64,000 nt of DNA from Amphritea atlantica (GCA_024397875.1 CP073344.1:487001-551000), one strand, 5' to 3'; shown: positions 8,845 to 19,493, numbered from the stretch's first letter. Numbers and translations: made by a program. Notes: generated by a model not told the origin, from the sequence alone.

Positions 8845-9702
8845 TCAGTTCAGTTCGCGATGACGTATCTGGACATTATCCATAGTTGCCCGGAAATGGC
8901 CAGCAAGACGTTCACTGAGAAACACTGAGCGGTGCTGGCCTCCGGTGCAGCCGATGCCAACGGTGATATAGCTGCGGTTATTCTTTTCAAACAGAGGCAG
9001 CCATTTTTCCAGGAAGCGGGTTATATCTGCCAGCATCTCCTGGACTTCGGGCTGCTGCTCCAGAAACTCAATGACCGGCTGCTCCTGACCCGTATATCCA
9101 CGCAGTTCGGGCACCCAGTATGGGTTTGGCAGGCAACGAACATCAAAGGTAAAATCAACGTCCAGTGGTATGCCATGTTTATAGCCGAAAGATTCGAACT
9201 GAAGCGAGAGCTCCTGCTCCTGTCGCCGGGCAACTCTCAGCTTGATGCTGTCTCTCAGTTCATAGAGCGAAAGGCGGGTAGTATCGATGCGGATGGCGGC
9301 CAGATCGGAGACCGGTTCGAGTAAGCGTTTTTCAAAGCTGATTGCCTGCTGCAGGCCTTGAGAGTCATCAGACAGCGGGTGTTTCCTGCGGGTGGCGCTG
9401 TAGCGTTGCAGCAGGGTTGTTTCTGAACTGTCGAGATAGAGGATCTCACAGTCAAGCTCCCCGGTTTCACGCAGGCGTTTGAAAATTTCAGGAAATTGTT
9501 TCAGATTACTGTGCTGATTGCGGGCGTCGATGCTGACAGCAAATTTATGCGGATGATCCGGATCACGCAGAATCTGATTCACCAGATCTGGCAGAAGCGT
9601 TGCCGGTAGGTTATCAATACAGTAAAAGCCAACATCTTCCAGTGCCTGCAGCGCCGTCGACTTACCTGAGCCTGAGCGTCCACTGATGATAATCAGCTTC
9701 AT
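8845..9702 (-). CDS. rapZ: RNase adapter protein RapZ
   Basis: P-loop protein of the RapZ/YvcJ family, 285 aa. In E. coli it senses glucosamine-6-phosphate and directs RNase E to the sRNA GlmZ, controlling amino-sugar synthesis. The Walker A motif GRSGSGKS lies at residues 8-15 and the C-terminal domain carries the conserved GIGCTGGQHRSV segment near 250. It lies between ptsN (5 bp upstream) and ptsO (16 bp downstream), the standard arrangement. Confidence 0.96.
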   Translation of the reverse strand: MKLIIISGRSGSGKSTALQALEDVGFYCIDNLPATLLPDLVNQILRDPDHPHKFAVSIDARNQHSNLKQFPEIFKRLRETGELDCEILYLDSSETTLLQRYSATRRKHPLSDDSQGLQQAISFEKRLLEPVSDLAAIRIDTTRLSLYELRDSIKLRVARRQEQELSLQFESFGYKHGIPLDVDFTFDVRCLPNPYWVPELRGYTGQEQPVIEFLEQQPEVQEMLADITRFLEKWLPLFEKNNRSYITVGIGCTGGQHRSVFLSERLAGHFRATMDNVQIRHRELN

Positions 9703-9707
9703 CTGAT

Positions 9708-10166
9708 CTATTCCTGACTTGACTCAGTCATTACGGTATAAAGCGCTTCTGCTGATGTGGCCTTGCGAAGTTTTTCGCGGATTCTGGCCTGACTGAATAA
9801 CTCGGCGAGGCTGGCCAGAGTCTGCAGGTGTTGATCACACGCCTCAGAGGGCACCAGCAGAACAAACAGCAGGTCGACCGGCTTGCCATCAACCGCATCA
9901 AAGTCGATCGGTTCGATGAGTTGAATCAACAAAGCGGTAGCCTGTTGGCACTCATCCAGGCGGCAGTGAGGAATCGCCACACCATCACCGATACCTGTGC
10001 TGCCCAGTCTCTCCCGGCCTAACAGACCCGCGAATATGGTTTCAGCTTCAAGTCCCGGATGCTGTTCAGCGATGTGCTGGCTGGCAATTTCGAGGATTCG
10101 TTTTTTGCTTCCTCCCTCCAGAGCATGAAGTGCTCCGGAGGGCGCTAATAATTCTGAAATTAGCAT
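9708..10166 (-). CDS. ptsN: Nitrogen regulatory EIIA-Ntr
   Basis: PTS EIIA type-2 domain protein, 152 aa, that accepts phosphate from NPr and regulates potassium uptake, sigma-54-linked metabolism and other targets by protein contact. The active-site histidine lies in VAIPHCRL (about residues 64-71). It sits between hpf and rapZ within the rpoN operon; the gap to hpf is 10 bp. Confidence 0.96.
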   Translation of the reverse strand: MLISELLAPSGALHALEGGSKKRILEIASQHIAEQHPGLEAETIFAGLLGRERLGSTGIGDGVAIPHCRLDECQQATALLIQLIEPIDFDAVDGKPVDLLFVLLVPSEACDQHLQTLASLAELFSQARIREKLRKATSAEALYTVMTESSQE

Positions 10167-10176
10167 CGTCTGATAG

Positions 10177-10467
10177 TTACTTGTGAGTTTTCATCTTTTC
10201 TTTATGTTTGATGATCTGACGGTCAAGCTTATCAATCAGGCCATCAATCGCGGCGTACATATCTCCCTGCTCATCGGACGCGAACAGCTGTCCTCCGGCT
10301 ACATGGACATCGCCTTCCGCTTTCTGGCGGGTTTTCTCTACGCTTAAAGTTACCTGTGCATTGGTGATGTTGTCGAAGTGACGCTCAAGCTTCTCAAATT
10401 TACTCTGAACATAGTCGTTCAGGGAATCAGTCAGTTCAACGTGGTGACCCGTAATATTGATCTGCAT
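10177..10467 (-). CDS. hpf: Ribosome hibernation promoting factor
   Basis: Short-form HPF/RaiA family protein, 96 aa, that binds the 30S subunit in stationary phase and promotes 100S ribosome dimers. The opening MQINITGHHVELTDSLNDYV and the basic C-terminal tail are family typical; no long-HPF C-terminal dimerisation domain is present. It follows rpoN by 59 bp on the same strand. Confidence 0.95.
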   Translation of the reverse strand: MQINITGHHVELTDSLNDYVQSKFEKLERHFDNITNAQVTLSVEKTRQKAEGDVHVAGGQLFASDEQGDMYAAIDGLIDKLDRQIIKHKEKMKTHK

Positions 10468-10526
10468 GGTAATCTCCTAGTGTTTTTGTGTCGGGGCGAT
10501 GCCCGGTTCCCGTGAATATAAAATCA

Positions 10527-12041
10527 TTAAACCAGACGCTTGCGTTCATTAGAAGGTGGAATGCTAAGCGATTCGCGGTATTTTGCAATGGTTCTTCTTG
10601 CAACATTGATGCCCTGATCCTCGAGGAGCTGAGCAATTTTGTTATCACTTAAGGGTTTAACAGGGTTTTCGGCACTCACAAGTTTTTTGATCAGTGCCCT
10701 GATTGCGGTGGATGAACAGGTTCCCCCACTCACTGTTGTTACATGGCTGGAGAAAAAATACTTCAGCTCAAAAATGCCTCTGGGGGTGTGCATATATTTT
10801 TGTGTGGTGACCCGTGAGATCGTTGATTCATGCATCTCAACGGCCTCTGCAATATCGTGCAGCACCATCGGCCGCATTGATTCTTCACCGTGCTCCAGAA
10901 AGCCTTCCTGGCGAATGACAATCTCCCGGGCAACTTTCATCAGGGTATCATTGCGGCTCAGCAGGCTCTTGATAAACCAGCGTGCTTCCTGCAGGTGATT
11001 TTTCAGGTAGGTGTTGTCCGGGCTGTTGTCGGCGCGTCTGATCAGGTCGGCGTAGCCATCATTGATGCGCAGCTTGGGGGCCACTTCCGGGTTAAGGCTG
11101 ACCTGCCAGACTCCTTTTTCCTTGTATACCAGAACATCGGGAATAACATATTCCGATTGCGAGCTGGTAATCATCGAACCCGGTTTGGGATTCAGTGTCC
11201 GGATCAGATTGATGGCCTGCAATAGTTGCGGCTCACGAATCCGGGCTTTGCGCATTAGTTGCTTGTAATCATGACTTCCCAGCAGGTGGATATATTGCGT
11301 AACAACCTTCAGGGCTTCCGCCCGATACTCTGTCTCTTCCGGGAGCTGCTGTAACTGAATAGCCAGGCATTCACTCAGATCACGGGCGGCAACACCGGGA
11401 GGATCAAACTGTTGAATCCGGCGCAATACGGCTTCGATCTCATCCAGTTCGATGCTGCTGAGCTGCTCATCATCCTGATTGTTGAAGTGTTCAAGAATTG
11501 AGTCCAGTTCTATGGTCAGATAACCGTCGACATTGATGCCATCGATAATGTTGGTGGCAATCAGTTGATCCAGGGGACTCATTGGTGTCAGGTTCAGTTG
11601 CCAGTTGAGGTGGTCCTGCAGGGTTTCATCGGCGGTATCATTCGATTCCATCTCCATATCAGAGAAGTCATGAGAAGATGAAGAGGAGGAACCGGATGCA
11701 GTCTGGTAGGTATCTTCCCAGTTGCTGTCAGTTGAAAGTTCATTGGGAATATCGTCGTTCCAGTCGCTGTCAGCGGCCTGGATCTCTTCTGACTCGGTCG
11801 TTTTTGCTGTAGCGGATACCGACTCATGGTTGCTGATCTCAGAATCCGCTGCATCTTGCTCAGAGCTGCTGTCAGCGGCGTTCTCATCTTCACTGACTTC
11901 CAACATGGGGTTGGACTCAAGCGCTTCCTGTATCTCCTGTTGCAGATCAAGCGTAGATAGCTGCAGTAAACGTATCGCCTGCTGCAGTTGGGGAGTCATG
12001 GTCAGATGCTGACCCATTTTTAGTTGTAACGCTTGTTTCAT
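10527..12041 (-). CDS. rpoN: RNA polymerase sigma-54 factor
   Basis: Sigma-54, 504 aa. Region I (residues about 1-50) is the glutamine- and leucine-rich activator-responsive segment starting [17 protein letters not shown]. An acidic region II (about 55-140) follows, with serine runs. The core-binding and DNA-binding parts end with the RpoN box [10 protein letters not shown] near residue 485, which reads the -24 promoter element. It follows lptB on the same strand, the standard gammaproteobacterial order. Confidence 0.97.
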   Translation of the reverse strand: MKQALQLKMGQHLTMTPQLQQAIRLLQLSTLDLQQEIQEALESNPMLEVSEDENAADSSSEQDAADSEISNHESVSATAKTTESEEIQAADSDWNDDIPNELSTDSNWEDTYQTASGSSSSSSHDFSDMEMESNDTADETLQDHLNWQLNLTPMSPLDQLIATNIIDGINVDGYLTIELDSILEHFNNQDDEQLSSIELDEIEAVLRRIQQFDPPGVAARDLSECLAIQLQQLPEETEYRAEALKVVTQYIHLLGSHDYKQLMRKARIREPQLLQAINLIRTLNPKPGSMITSSQSEYVIPDVLVYKEKGVWQVSLNPEVAPKLRINDGYADLIRRADNSPDNTYLKNHLQEARWFIKSLLSRNDTLMKVAREIVIRQEGFLEHGEESMRPMVLHDIAEAVEMHESTISRVTTQKYMHTPRGIFELKYFFSSHVTTVSGGTCSSTAIRALIKKLVSAENPVKPLSDNKIAQLLEDQGINVARRTIAKYRESLSIPPSNERKRLV

Positions 12042-12060
12042 AGAGAGTCGCTTTTACCTG

Positions 12061-12786
12061 TTACAGCCTGAATTGCTCACCCAGATAGGCTTCCCTGACC
12101 TGCTGGTTTGTGAGTATATCCTCTGGCGCTCCTTCAGCAAGAATATAACCTTCACTAACAATGTATGCCTGTTCGCAGATATCCAGTGTTTCGCGAACGT
12201 TATGATCGGTAATCAGTACACCGATGCCCTTGTTTTGCAGATGTTTAACGGTTTGCTTAATATCGCTGACAGAGATCGGATCGACACCCGCAAATGGCTC
12301 ATCCAGCAGAATGAATGTCGGTTCTGTTGCCAGTGCCCGGGCGATCTCTACCCGGCGTCTTTCTCCGCCGGAAAGGCTCATGCCCAGGCTCTTGCTCAGA
12401 TGAGTAATATGAAACTCCTCCAGCAGCTCTTCCATTTTTTGTCTGCGTTGATCGCGGTTCAGCTCTTTGCGGGTTTCCAGAATCGCCATCAGGTTGTCGT
12501 GTACGCTGAGTTTGCGAAAAATCGACGCTTCCTGTGGCAGATATCCAATCCCTTTTCGGGCCCTGCCATGCATCGGTTCCCGGGTCAGATCCTGATGATC
12601 AATTTTGATTCGCCCCTGATCGGCATCGACAAGCCCTACAATCATGTAAAAACAGGTGGTTTTGCCGGCTCCGTTTGGCCCCAGTAACCCTACAATCTGG
12701 CCGCTGTCGACACTCATTGATACATCTTTTACAACCGCGCGGCCTTTATAGCTTTTTGCCAGATTCAGTGCTTCTAATCGACTCAT
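12061..12786 (-). CDS. lptB: LPS export ABC ATPase LptB
   Basis: ATPase of the LptB2FGC complex that drives LPS from the inner membrane across the envelope; cytoplasmic face. 241 aa with Walker [10 protein letters not shown] (about 37-45), signature [13 protein letters not shown] (about 138-150), Walker [14 protein letters not shown] and the H-loop TDHNVRE. The start overlaps the lptA stop by 4 bp. Confidence 0.97.
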   Translation of the reverse strand: MSRLEALNLAKSYKGRAVVKDVSMSVDSGQIVGLLGPNGAGKTTCFYMIVGLVDADQGRIKIDHQDLTREPMHGRARKGIGYLPQEASIFRKLSVHDNLMAILETRKELNRDQRRQKMEELLEEFHITHLSKSLGMSLSGGERRRVEIARALATEPTFILLDEPFAGVDPISVSDIKQTVKHLQNKGIGVLITDHNVRETLDICEQAYIVSEGYILAEGAPEDILTNQQVREAYLGEQFRL

Positions 12787-13355
12787 TGGTTATTGAGTTC
12801 CCCGGAAGCCGCTTCAGAAACCGGTTTGTCATCGTTAGCCGGGGGGGCTTGTTCAGTCGTTTTTGGCTGGATAATCATCTGAACCCGCTGTCCGTTTCCG
12901 CTGTGATCACTAAATGCATTGACTGTGCTTTTATTCATATCGTAGATAATCCGATTGCCGCTGAAACTGTCATTGCCCTGAGAAACTTTAGCCTGGCCCG
13001 TTATTTCCAGTTCTTTGGTACGAATATTGTAATCCAGAACTTCGCCGTATGCATGAGTTACTTCTTTATCGGCGGCGGTGCGCTGCTGAAATTCAGCCGG
13101 ACGGCCTTTGGCAATGATCGTGGTGATGGTTGTGCCTGTTTGTCTCAGTTCAATGCTATCGCCGGTAACCTTCATGCTGCCCTGGCTTAACAGGACATTG
13201 CCTTTATATAGGGTGATGCCGGTCTGATCATTGCGGGTCGCACTGTCTGCGGTGATGTGAATCGCCTGGCGGGCGTCTTCCGGTAGAGCTATCGCCAGAG
13301 GGTGCCAGCTTATAAGCATTGCGCACAAGGCTTTGGTCAGGCTGTTAATCAACAT
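12783..13355 (-). CDS. lptA: LPS transport periplasmic protein LptA
   Basis: Periplasmic bridge protein that carries LPS between LptC and LptDE. 190 aa with an N-terminal signal sequence (hydrophobic to about residue 23) and the OstA/LptA jellyroll starting near [11 protein letters not shown]. The C-terminus is extended and hydrophilic ([15 protein letters not shown]). It overlaps lptC upstream (11 bp) and lptB downstream (4 bp), so the three are translationally coupled. Confidence 0.93.
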   Translation of the reverse strand: MLINSLTKALCAMLISWHPLAIALPEDARQAIHITADSATRNDQTGITLYKGNVLLSQGSMKVTGDSIELRQTGTTITTIIAKGRPAEFQQRTAADKEVTHAYGEVLDYNIRTKELEITGQAKVSQGNDSFSGNRIIYDMNKSTVNAFSDHSGNGQRVQMIIQPKTTEQAPPANDDKPVSEAASGELNNQ

Positions 13356-13914
13356 TATACACTCCGCTTACTTCGGACAGGAGGTTAAGAATGCCACTGT
13401 CGGTGTCTATTGTCATGCCAACACTGGTGGTTGTGCCTGCGCTGTTTGAGATGATTACCCGTTGATCCGTCCGGGCCAGGTTTTGTTGCGGCAGGATCGT
13501 TAATGACTCTGTTTTCAGGGTAGTTGCTATATTGGTGTCCGCGTTATCCTGAAACAAAACCTGGCCATCAAGAATGACTTCGTCATCATTGTCGCTGATA
13601 ACGCCCTTCAGACTACTGACTCTGCGGTTTGGCTGGTCAGCGCTATAAATCTGCATTTCAGGGTTTGTTACGACGGTTTGTTGTAGCTCGGGCTGGTGTT
13701 CCAGTTGAGTTGAGCTGAGTTGCTGTTTCAGCATACCGGTACTATCGAAGTCCCTTATCTGACCATTGATAATGTAGTAATCGGCCAGTTGGTAAGCGGC
13801 ATTCGGTTCCTCTCTGACCCGGTCAGGGCGACCGTCGCTGTCCATACCCAGGTAGATGACTGCGGGTATCAGGATGGCCGCTGCTGCTGCCAGTCGCGCG
13901 CGCCCGGTCAGCAT
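13345..13914 (-). CDS. lptC: LPS export protein LptC
   Basis: Bitopic inner membrane protein of the LptB2FGC complex. 189 aa with one N-terminal membrane helix (about residues 8-24) and a periplasmic LptC jellyroll; the segment ADYYIINGQIRDFDSTG is typical. The ATG begins immediately after the kdsC stop and the end overlaps lptA. Confidence 0.92.
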   Translation of the reverse strand: MLTGRARLAAAAAILIPAVIYLGMDSDGRPDRVREEPNAAYQLADYYIINGQIRDFDSTGMLKQQLSSTQLEHQPELQQTVVTNPEMQIYSADQPNRRVSSLKGVISDNDDEVILDGQVLFQDNADTNIATTLKTESLTILPQQNLARTDQRVIISNSAGTTTSVGMTIDTDSGILNLLSEVSGVYNVD

Positions 13915-14475
13915 TCAGAGGTACTCGCTATACAGGGCTTCAAGTTTGCCCTGGCCTGCCAGAATGGTTTCACAAAACTCCCGTCCGGCGCCGTTGCCTG
14001 CGGTGCGGCTGGTGCACCAGTCTGCGTGTGTTGCAACAAATTGATGTCCTCCGTTAACGGTGGCGCCAAATGCGACCGCGCGGATGGCGGCCAGGTCGGG
14101 GAGATCATCACCGATATAGGCGGTTTGATCAGCTTTGAGTCCAGTGTCCTGCCAGAGTTCCTTCAGGGCGGTGAGTTTATCTTCACGTCCCTGATAGAGG
14201 TAATCGATCCCCAGTGCTTCAGCGCGTAGCTCTACCTGAGGCGAGCGCCGTCCGGTAATGATCGCTGTCTGGATTCCGGCCTGAGCGAGTAATTTGATGC
14301 CGAGGCCGTCAAGGGTATTGAAGTTTTTGACTTCACTACCGTCAGCCAGAAAGTTCAGCTTGCCGTCGGTGAGTACGCCATCGACATCGAATACCGCCAG
14401 TTTTACCTGTTTTAGCTTGTTTAACAGTGCTTCGCTCAGCCCCTGTGTCAGCGTCTTAGTGAACACTGCCGTCAT
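13915..14475 (-). CDS. kdsC: 3-deoxy-D-manno-octulosonate 8-phosphate phosphatase
   Basis: HAD-superfamily phosphatase that converts Kdo-8-phosphate to Kdo for the LPS inner core. 186 aa; HAD motif I is FDVDGVLTDG (about 29-38), motif II TGRRSP and motif III YIGDDLPDL are all present. It overlaps kdsD by one base (stop/start TGATG) and abuts lptC. Confidence 0.96.
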   Translation of the reverse strand: MTAVFTKTLTQGLSEALLNKLKQVKLAVFDVDGVLTDGKLNFLADGSEVKNFNTLDGLGIKLLAQAGIQTAIITGRRSPQVELRAEALGIDYLYQGREDKLTALKELWQDTGLKADQTAYIGDDLPDLAAIRAVAFGATVNGGHQFVATHADWCTSRTAGNGAGREFCETILAGQGKLEALYSEYL

Positions 14476-15449
14476 CAGATGACCCCCGCTTTGAGCATAT
14501 CGTGCATGTTCAGTGCGCCAACAGGATGGCGCTCGGCATCGAGAACGATCAGTGCGTTGATCTTTTTGTCCTGCATGATCTGTAGCGCTTCTGCTGCCAG
14601 AATGTCACTGGTAACGGTGGTGCACTGGGTCGTCATCACCTCAGTAATCGGGGTGTTTTTCATATCGACGTCATGATCAAGGGTGCGGCGCAGATCTCCG
14701 TCGGTAAAAATTCCTTGCAGAATACCGTCCGGGTTGATGACGGTGGTCATTCCCAGGCGTTTACGGGTTACTTCCATCAGGGCTTCATAGAGCATGGTTG
14801 AGTCACTGACCTTTGGAATATCATCGCCGCTGTGCATGATGTCCGAGACCTTCAGTAACAGGCGGCGACCCAGGCTGCCACCCGGGTGCGAAAAAGCAAA
14901 GTCTTCAGCGCTGAAGCCGCGGGCTTCCAGCAGGGCGATGGCCAGTGCGTCGCCGATCACCAGTGTGGCGGTGGTGCTGGAGGTCGGGGCCAGGCCCAGC
15001 GGGCAGGCTTCCTCGCTAATGGTGACATTCAGATTGGCGTCAGCACTGCGGGACAGGGTCGATTGCGGGTTGCCGGTAATGCTGATTAATGGTGCTTTCA
15101 TCCGTTTGATCAGCGGTAGTATCGCCAGCACTTCATTGGTTTCCCCAGAGTTCGACAGTGCAATAACAACATCTGACCGGGTGATCATGCCCAGGTCACC
15201 ATGGCTGGCTTCTCCTGGGTGAACAAAGAAGGATGGAGTGCCGGTAGAGGCCAGAGTGGCGGCGATTTTATTGCCGATATGGCCGCTTTTACCCATCCCG
15301 GTTACAATGACCCGGCCTTCACATTCCAGTGCCAGTTTGCAGGCTTTTTCAAAGTCAGCATCGAGGTAGGTGAGCAAATCGTTTACCGCATCCCGCTCCA
15401 TCTCAATGGTGCGTTTGGCGGATGCTAGAAAGTCCAGTTCGTTATTCAT
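14475..15449 (-). CDS. kdsD: D-arabinose 5-phosphate isomerase
   Basis: Interconverts ribulose-5-phosphate and arabinose-5-phosphate, the first step to Kdo. 324 aa: an SIS domain (about 35-170, with GMGKSGHIGNKIAATLASTG and SNSGETNE) followed by two CBS domains (about 205-320). Context with kdsC and the lpt genes supports the LPS role rather than a catabolic paralogue. Confidence 0.96.
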   Translation of the reverse strand: MNNELDFLASAKRTIEMERDAVNDLLTYLDADFEKACKLALECEGRVIVTGMGKSGHIGNKIAATLASTGTPSFFVHPGEASHGDLGMITRSDVVIALSNSGETNEVLAILPLIKRMKAPLISITGNPQSTLSRSADANLNVTISEEACPLGLAPTSSTTATLVIGDALAIALLEARGFSAEDFAFSHPGGSLGRRLLLKVSDIMHSGDDIPKVSDSTMLYEALMEVTRKRLGMTTVINPDGILQGIFTDGDLRRTLDHDVDMKNTPITEVMTTQCTTVTSDILAAEALQIMQDKKINALIVLDAERHPVGALNMHDMLKAGVI

Positions 15450-15543
15450 AATTCTGTCGTTATCGCTCTGTGTTCATCGTGCTGGTAGATTGCACCTGGT
15501 TTGTAGCGCTTAGGGTGAAGCGGACTGCCGCCTGACCCTATGA

Positions 15544-16497
15544 TTAAGAGTTCATATTGTATAGCAGTGCAAGATAGCCTGCATAGGCTGCCAACAGCAA
15601 TCCGCCCTCAAACCGGGAGATCTTTGGTGGGCGCTGATAGAGTACCAGTGCTGTCAGTAGCAGGGTCAGCCCCAGTGTAGCGCCATAGTCACGCCATAAA
15701 ACAACAGGTTCCAGTGCAATCGGCGAGAGCAGTCCCGGAACGGCCATCACCGCGGCAATATTAAAGATATTTGAACCGACGACATTTCCCAGGGCGATAT
15801 CGGTGTGGCCTTTCAGCGCGCTGGCGACAGACGCAGCCAACTCAGGCAGGCTGGTGCCAATGGCAACGATTGTCAGACCAATAACGAGATCGCTGACACC
15901 GAGGGATTGGGCGATCTCTGTCGCCCCCCACACGAGAAGGCGGGAGCTGGCGGCCAACAGGATAAGGCCTGCGATCAACCAGAAAATGGCCCGGCCGAGG
16001 GGTAGATCAGGGATCTCGTCTTCTTCTTCGTGGATCTCGTCGCCTTCAGAGTTGCGCTGGAACCGGGTGAACAGGTAGAGGCAGCCCGCCAGTGACAGGC
16101 AGAGGACGATGGCATCTAACTGACCGAGGTACAGATCGTAGAGCACTCCACCTGCCAGCAGGGTGATGACAAGCAGCAGGGGGATCTCCTGTCTGAGTAC
16201 TTTTGAACGCACGGGAAGCGGGGCGATCAGCGCTGTTATGCCCAGCACTAAACCGATATTGGCTATGTTAGATCCCAGCGCATTACCTACCGCCAGATCC
16301 CCGGCGCCGGTGGTAGCCGCCATGATTGAAACCAGAATTTCCGGGGCAGAAGTGCCGAAAGATACGACTGTCAGACCGATTAACATGGGCGACATGCCGA
16401 CATTTTTGGCGGTTCCGGCGGCGCCAATTACGAAGCGGTCAGCACTCCAGACAAGAACGATAAAACCTATTAATAAAGCGATAATGGAGTATAGCAT
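15544..16497 (-). CDS. yrbG: Calcium/sodium antiporter YrbG
   Basis: K+-independent Ca2+/Na+ exchanger family inner membrane protein, 317 aa, with about ten membrane helices in two inverted halves. The alpha repeats GLTVVSFGTSAPE (about 40-52) and GLTIVAIGTSLPELA (about 207-221) carry the ion-binding acidic residues. A central acidic loop (EGDEIHEEEDEIPD) separates the halves. It is divergent from mlaF, as in E. coli. Confidence 0.93.
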   Translation of the reverse strand: MLYSIIALLIGFIVLVWSADRFVIGAAGTAKNVGMSPMLIGLTVVSFGTSAPEILVSIMAATTGAGDLAVGNALGSNIANIGLVLGITALIAPLPVRSKVLRQEIPLLLVITLLAGGVLYDLYLGQLDAIVLCLSLAGCLYLFTRFQRNSEGDEIHEEEDEIPDLPLGRAIFWLIAGLILLAASSRLLVWGATEIAQSLGVSDLVIGLTIVAIGTSLPELAASVASALKGHTDIALGNVVGSNIFNIAAVMAVPGLLSPIALEPVVLWRDYGATLGLTLLLTALVLYQRPPKISRFEGGLLLAAYAGYLALLYNMNS

Positions 16498-16562
16498 CGG
16501 GATGTTTGTTCAGCTCTAGTTAAAACGGAGGCCTATTTAATGAATAATCTGATACATGTGCA

Positions 16563-16584
16563 AGCGCTAGCGGAAGCTGGCGCT
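16563..16584. repeat. GC-rich hairpin between yrbG and mlaF
   Basis: AGCGCTAGC at 16563-16571 and GCTGGCGCT at 16576-16584 can pair across a 4-nt loop with one G-T wobble. It lies in the 259-bp divergent region between yrbG and mlaF, about 170 bp ahead of mlaF. TATAGT at about 16615 resembles a -10 element toward mlaF. Function unknown. Confidence 0.45.
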
Positions 16585-16756
16585 GATTTTATTCAAGTTT
16601 AATAGCAAGAGTGTTATAGTCTGCACGCATTTTTTTATGGAAATACAACGGTTTTGAGCCAGTTACATTCTGTCAAATGGTTTCAGGTTTTGTCGGAAGC
16701 AGGGTTAGCCTGATTAACTTGGAACTCTTGACCGTCCTTATAGAGTCATCGTTACT

Positions 16757-17566
16757 ATGGATTTTTTTGACGATATCATAATTGATATTAAACAGCTTAC
16801 CTTTAGCAGGGGTGATCGGTATATCTGTAAAAATATAGATATACGCATTCCACGGGGTAAAGTGACGGCGATTATGGGCCCGAGTGGTACCGGTAAAACC
16901 ACACTGTTGAAACTGATCGGAGGGCAGCTGAAACCCGATTCAGGTTCTATTTTGCTGGATGGCGATGATATCCCCCGTCTGGGACGCTCAGAACTGTTTG
17001 ATGTCCGCGAAAAAATGGGGATGCTGTTTCAGAGCGGTGCGCTGTTTACGGATATGACCGTATTTGAAAATGTGGCTTTCCCGTTGCGGGTACATACCAA
17101 ACTGCCACAGGATATGATCCGCGATATTGTGTTAATGAAGCTTCAGGCCGTTGGTCTGCGAGGCGCAGCAGAGCTGATGCCCAGTGAGCTTTCCGGTGGT
17201 ATGGGACGTCGCGTAGCCCTGGCCCGGGCGATTGTGCTTGATCCGGCACTGGTGATGTATGATGAACCTTTCACCGGGCAGGATCCTATCGCTATGGGCG
17301 TGCTGGTTAACCTGATCAAAAAACTTAATCAGGCACTGGGGCACAGTAGTATTATTGTCTCCCATGATATTAAGGAGACGCTCAGCATTGCTGACTATAT
17401 CTACATTATTGCGGATGCTGGCGTGATTGCGCATGGCACGCCCGAGCAGCTTAATCAGAATGATTCTGAACAGGTGCGGCAGTTTATGCATGGATTGCCG
17501 GACGGTCCGGTGCCGTTCCATTTTCCAGCAGGTAATTATGAAGCTGAACTGATGGAGGGGTGTTGA
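16757..17566 (+). CDS. mlaF: Mla phospholipid transport ATPase MlaF
   Basis: ATPase of the MlaFEDB inner membrane complex that handles phospholipid exchange with the outer membrane. 269 aa with Walker [10 protein letters not shown] (about 42-50), Q-loop MLFQSGALF, signature [14 protein letters not shown] and Walker [13 protein letters not shown]. mlaE starts inside its stop codon, so the pair is translationally coupled. Confidence 0.96.
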   Translation: MDFFDDIIIDIKQLTFSRGDRYICKNIDIRIPRGKVTAIMGPSGTGKTTLLKLIGGQLKPDSGSILLDGDDIPRLGRSELFDVREKMGMLFQSGALFTDMTVFENVAFPLRVHTKLPQDMIRDIVLMKLQAVGLRGAAELMPSELSGGMGRRVALARAIVLDPALVMYDEPFTGQDPIAMGVLVNLIKKLNQALGHSSIIVSHDIKETLSIADYIYIIADAGVIAHGTPEQLNQNDSEQVRQFMHGLPDGPVPFHFPAGNYEAELMEGC

Positions 17567-18357
17567 TGGACGCGGTAATCAATAATCTGATCCTGCTTGG
17601 TCGTATTGCGATCGACAGGGTGTCCGCTATTGGTCGTTCCGGCTTGATTCTTATGCATGCCGTTATTGCCAGACCTGATCCGCGAGCCTCTTTTCCGCTG
17701 CTGATACGTCAGCTGTATTCGGTGGGCGTACTGTCAATGATAATTATCATTGTATCCGGCCTGTTTATTGGGATGGTGCTGGCCTTACAGGGGTATACTA
17801 TTCTGGTCGATTACGGCACGGAGCAGGCGGTAGGGCAGATGGTTGCGCTCAGTCTGGTGCGGGAACTGGCTCCGGTGGTAACCGCGCTATTATTCGCGGG
17901 TCGCGCCGGGTCAGCGCTGACTGCTGAGATCGGTCTGATGAAAGCGACTGAACAGCTGTCCGGTATGGAGATGATCGGTGTCGATCCGCTGAGACGAATT
18001 ATAGCGCCGCGTTTCTGGGCCGGATTTATCAGTTTGCCGATTCTTACCATGATCTTCAGTGCCGTGGGTATCTGGGGGGGCTTGCTGGTTGGTGTGGAGT
18101 GGCTGGGGATCTATGAGGGATCTTACTGGTCGAATATGCAGAATTCAGTCGACTTTTTTGATGATATTGGTAACGGTCTGATTAAGTCTCTGGTGTTTGG
18201 ACTGGTGGTGACCTGGGTCGCCGTCTTTCAGGGGTATGATTCAGTGCCGACGTCTGAAGGAATCAGCCAGGCAACCACAAAAACCGTTGTCTATTCATCC
18301 CTCGCAATCCTGGGGCTGGACTTTATTTTGACCGCTTTGATGTTTGGAGATTTGTAA
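17566..18357 (+). CDS. mlaE: Mla phospholipid permease MlaE
   Basis: MlaE/Ttg2B permease, about 263 aa with five to six membrane helices; it forms the membrane core of MlaFEDB. The segment [20 protein letters not shown] (about 110-130) is the family signature. I choose the ATG at 17566, which overlaps the mlaF stop as TGATG and has GGAGGGG 6 bases upstream; a GTG at 17560 is an alternative. Confidence 0.95.
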   Translation: MDAVINNLILLGRIAIDRVSAIGRSGLILMHAVIARPDPRASFPLLIRQLYSVGVLSMIIIIVSGLFIGMVLALQGYTILVDYGTEQAVGQMVALSLVRELAPVVTALLFAGRAGSALTAEIGLMKATEQLSGMEMIGVDPLRRIIAPRFWAGFISLPILTMIFSAVGIWGGLLVGVEWLGIYEGSYWSNMQNSVDFFDDIGNGLIKSLVFGLVVTWVAVFQGYDSVPTSEGISQATTKTVVYSSLAILGLDFILTALMFGDL

Positions 18358-18360
18358 CAA

Positions 18361-18822
18361 ATGCGAAACCGTGGAATTGAGTTGGGCGTCGGTATTTTTA
18401 TGTTGGTGGGAGCTATTGCACTTACTATGCTGGCGATAAACGTGAGTGGTCTGAGTCTGTCTGAGCAGCAGGGCTCGTATAAAGTCTATGCCCGCTTTGA
18501 AAATGTGGGGGGGCTGACTGCCCGCTCAAAAGTGACGATGTCTGGCGTCACTATCGGAAAAGTGAACAGTATCACTATCGACCGTAAGAAACTGATGGCT
18601 TTGGTAGAGATGGAGATTAACGAGGACGTGAACTACCTGACATCTGACAGTTCGGCCTCTATTTTGACCGCCGGTCTGCTGGGCGAAAAGTATATTGGTG
18701 TTACCACGGGTGCTGCGGACGATGAAATACTTAAAGAGGGTGACTTTATTGAAGATACTCAGTCCTCTCTGGTTCTGGAAGAGCTGATTGGTAAGTTTCT
18801 TTTCAATCAGGCCTCTGAATAG
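18361..18822 (+). CDS. mlaD: Mla substrate-binding protein MlaD
   Basis: MCE-domain protein, 153 aa, with one N-terminal membrane helix (about 8-28) and a single MCE domain (about 40-118, with VGGLTARSKVTMSGVTIGKV). MlaD hexamers form the lipid channel of the Mla complex. It follows mlaE by 3 bp. Confidence 0.95.
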   Translation: MRNRGIELGVGIFMLVGAIALTMLAINVSGLSLSEQQGSYKVYARFENVGGLTARSKVTMSGVTIGKVNSITIDRKKLMALVEMEINEDVNYLTSDSSASILTAGLLGEKYIGVTTGAADDEILKEGDFIEDTQSSLVLEELIGKFLFNQASE

Positions 18823-18863
18823 AGTTAATTAGATAGCGTTGTAAAGGTATGAGGGTTGTGGAA

Positions 18864-19493
18864 ATGAGATATTTGAGTCGCTGGTTAGTGTTACTGGCTC
18901 TGACTTTTTCTTCTGTTACAGCGAATGCGTCATGGGATGAAGCCCGCAATGCTGTGGAGCAGGCGTCAGCAAAAATGATGAAAGTGCTTGAGGATGAAGC
19001 CTTAAAGGCACCCGAAAAAAATGAACAGCTGATCAGTGAGATCGAAGCGATTCTCAATCCGGTCGTGGATTTTGATTATGTTTCCAAGCGGGTTATGGGC
19101 AAGTACTATAATCGTGTGGACGACAAGCAGCAGCAGATCTTTTCTACAGTATTCAAAGACACCATGGTTCGCACCTATGCTAAGTCGCTGACCGGCTTTG
19201 ATATTGTCAGCTATAAAGTAGCGCCCGAGGGGCCGCCTAGTCCTGATGCTGATAAACAGGTCGTTAGTGTTCATATTTTTTCAGCTAAAGGTGATCAGTA
19301 CACTCTGGTTTACTACATGCTGAAGGGCGATGGTGGCTGGAAACTGGTGAATGTGCTGGTCGATGGGATCAATCTGCGGCTCAACTTCAAAAATCAGTTT
19401 TCTGATATGGTGTCACGCACCAATGGTGATGTGTCGCAGGTGATTGCTGACTGGAAAGCGGCAGTGGCTGGCAGTGACAGTAAGGACAGCTGA
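18864..19493 (+). CDS. mlaC: Mla periplasmic lipid shuttle MlaC
   Basis: Periplasmic phospholipid carrier that moves lipid between MlaA and MlaFEDB, about 209 aa with a signal peptide ending near TANA. The Tol_Tol_Ttg2 domain spans most of the mature protein; DFDYVSKRVMGKYY is typical. I choose the ATG at 18864, with GAGGG 8 bases upstream; the ATG at 18849 gives five more residues. Confidence 0.94.
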   Translation: MRYLSRWLVLLALTFSSVTANASWDEARNAVEQASAKMMKVLEDEALKAPEKNEQLISEIEAILNPVVDFDYVSKRVMGKYYNRVDDKQQQIFSTVFKDTMVRTYAKSLTGFDIVSYKVAPEGPPSPDADKQVVSVHIFSAKGDQYTLVYYMLKGDGGWKLVNVLVDGINLRLNFKNQFSDMVSRTNGDVSQVIADWKAAVAGSDSKDS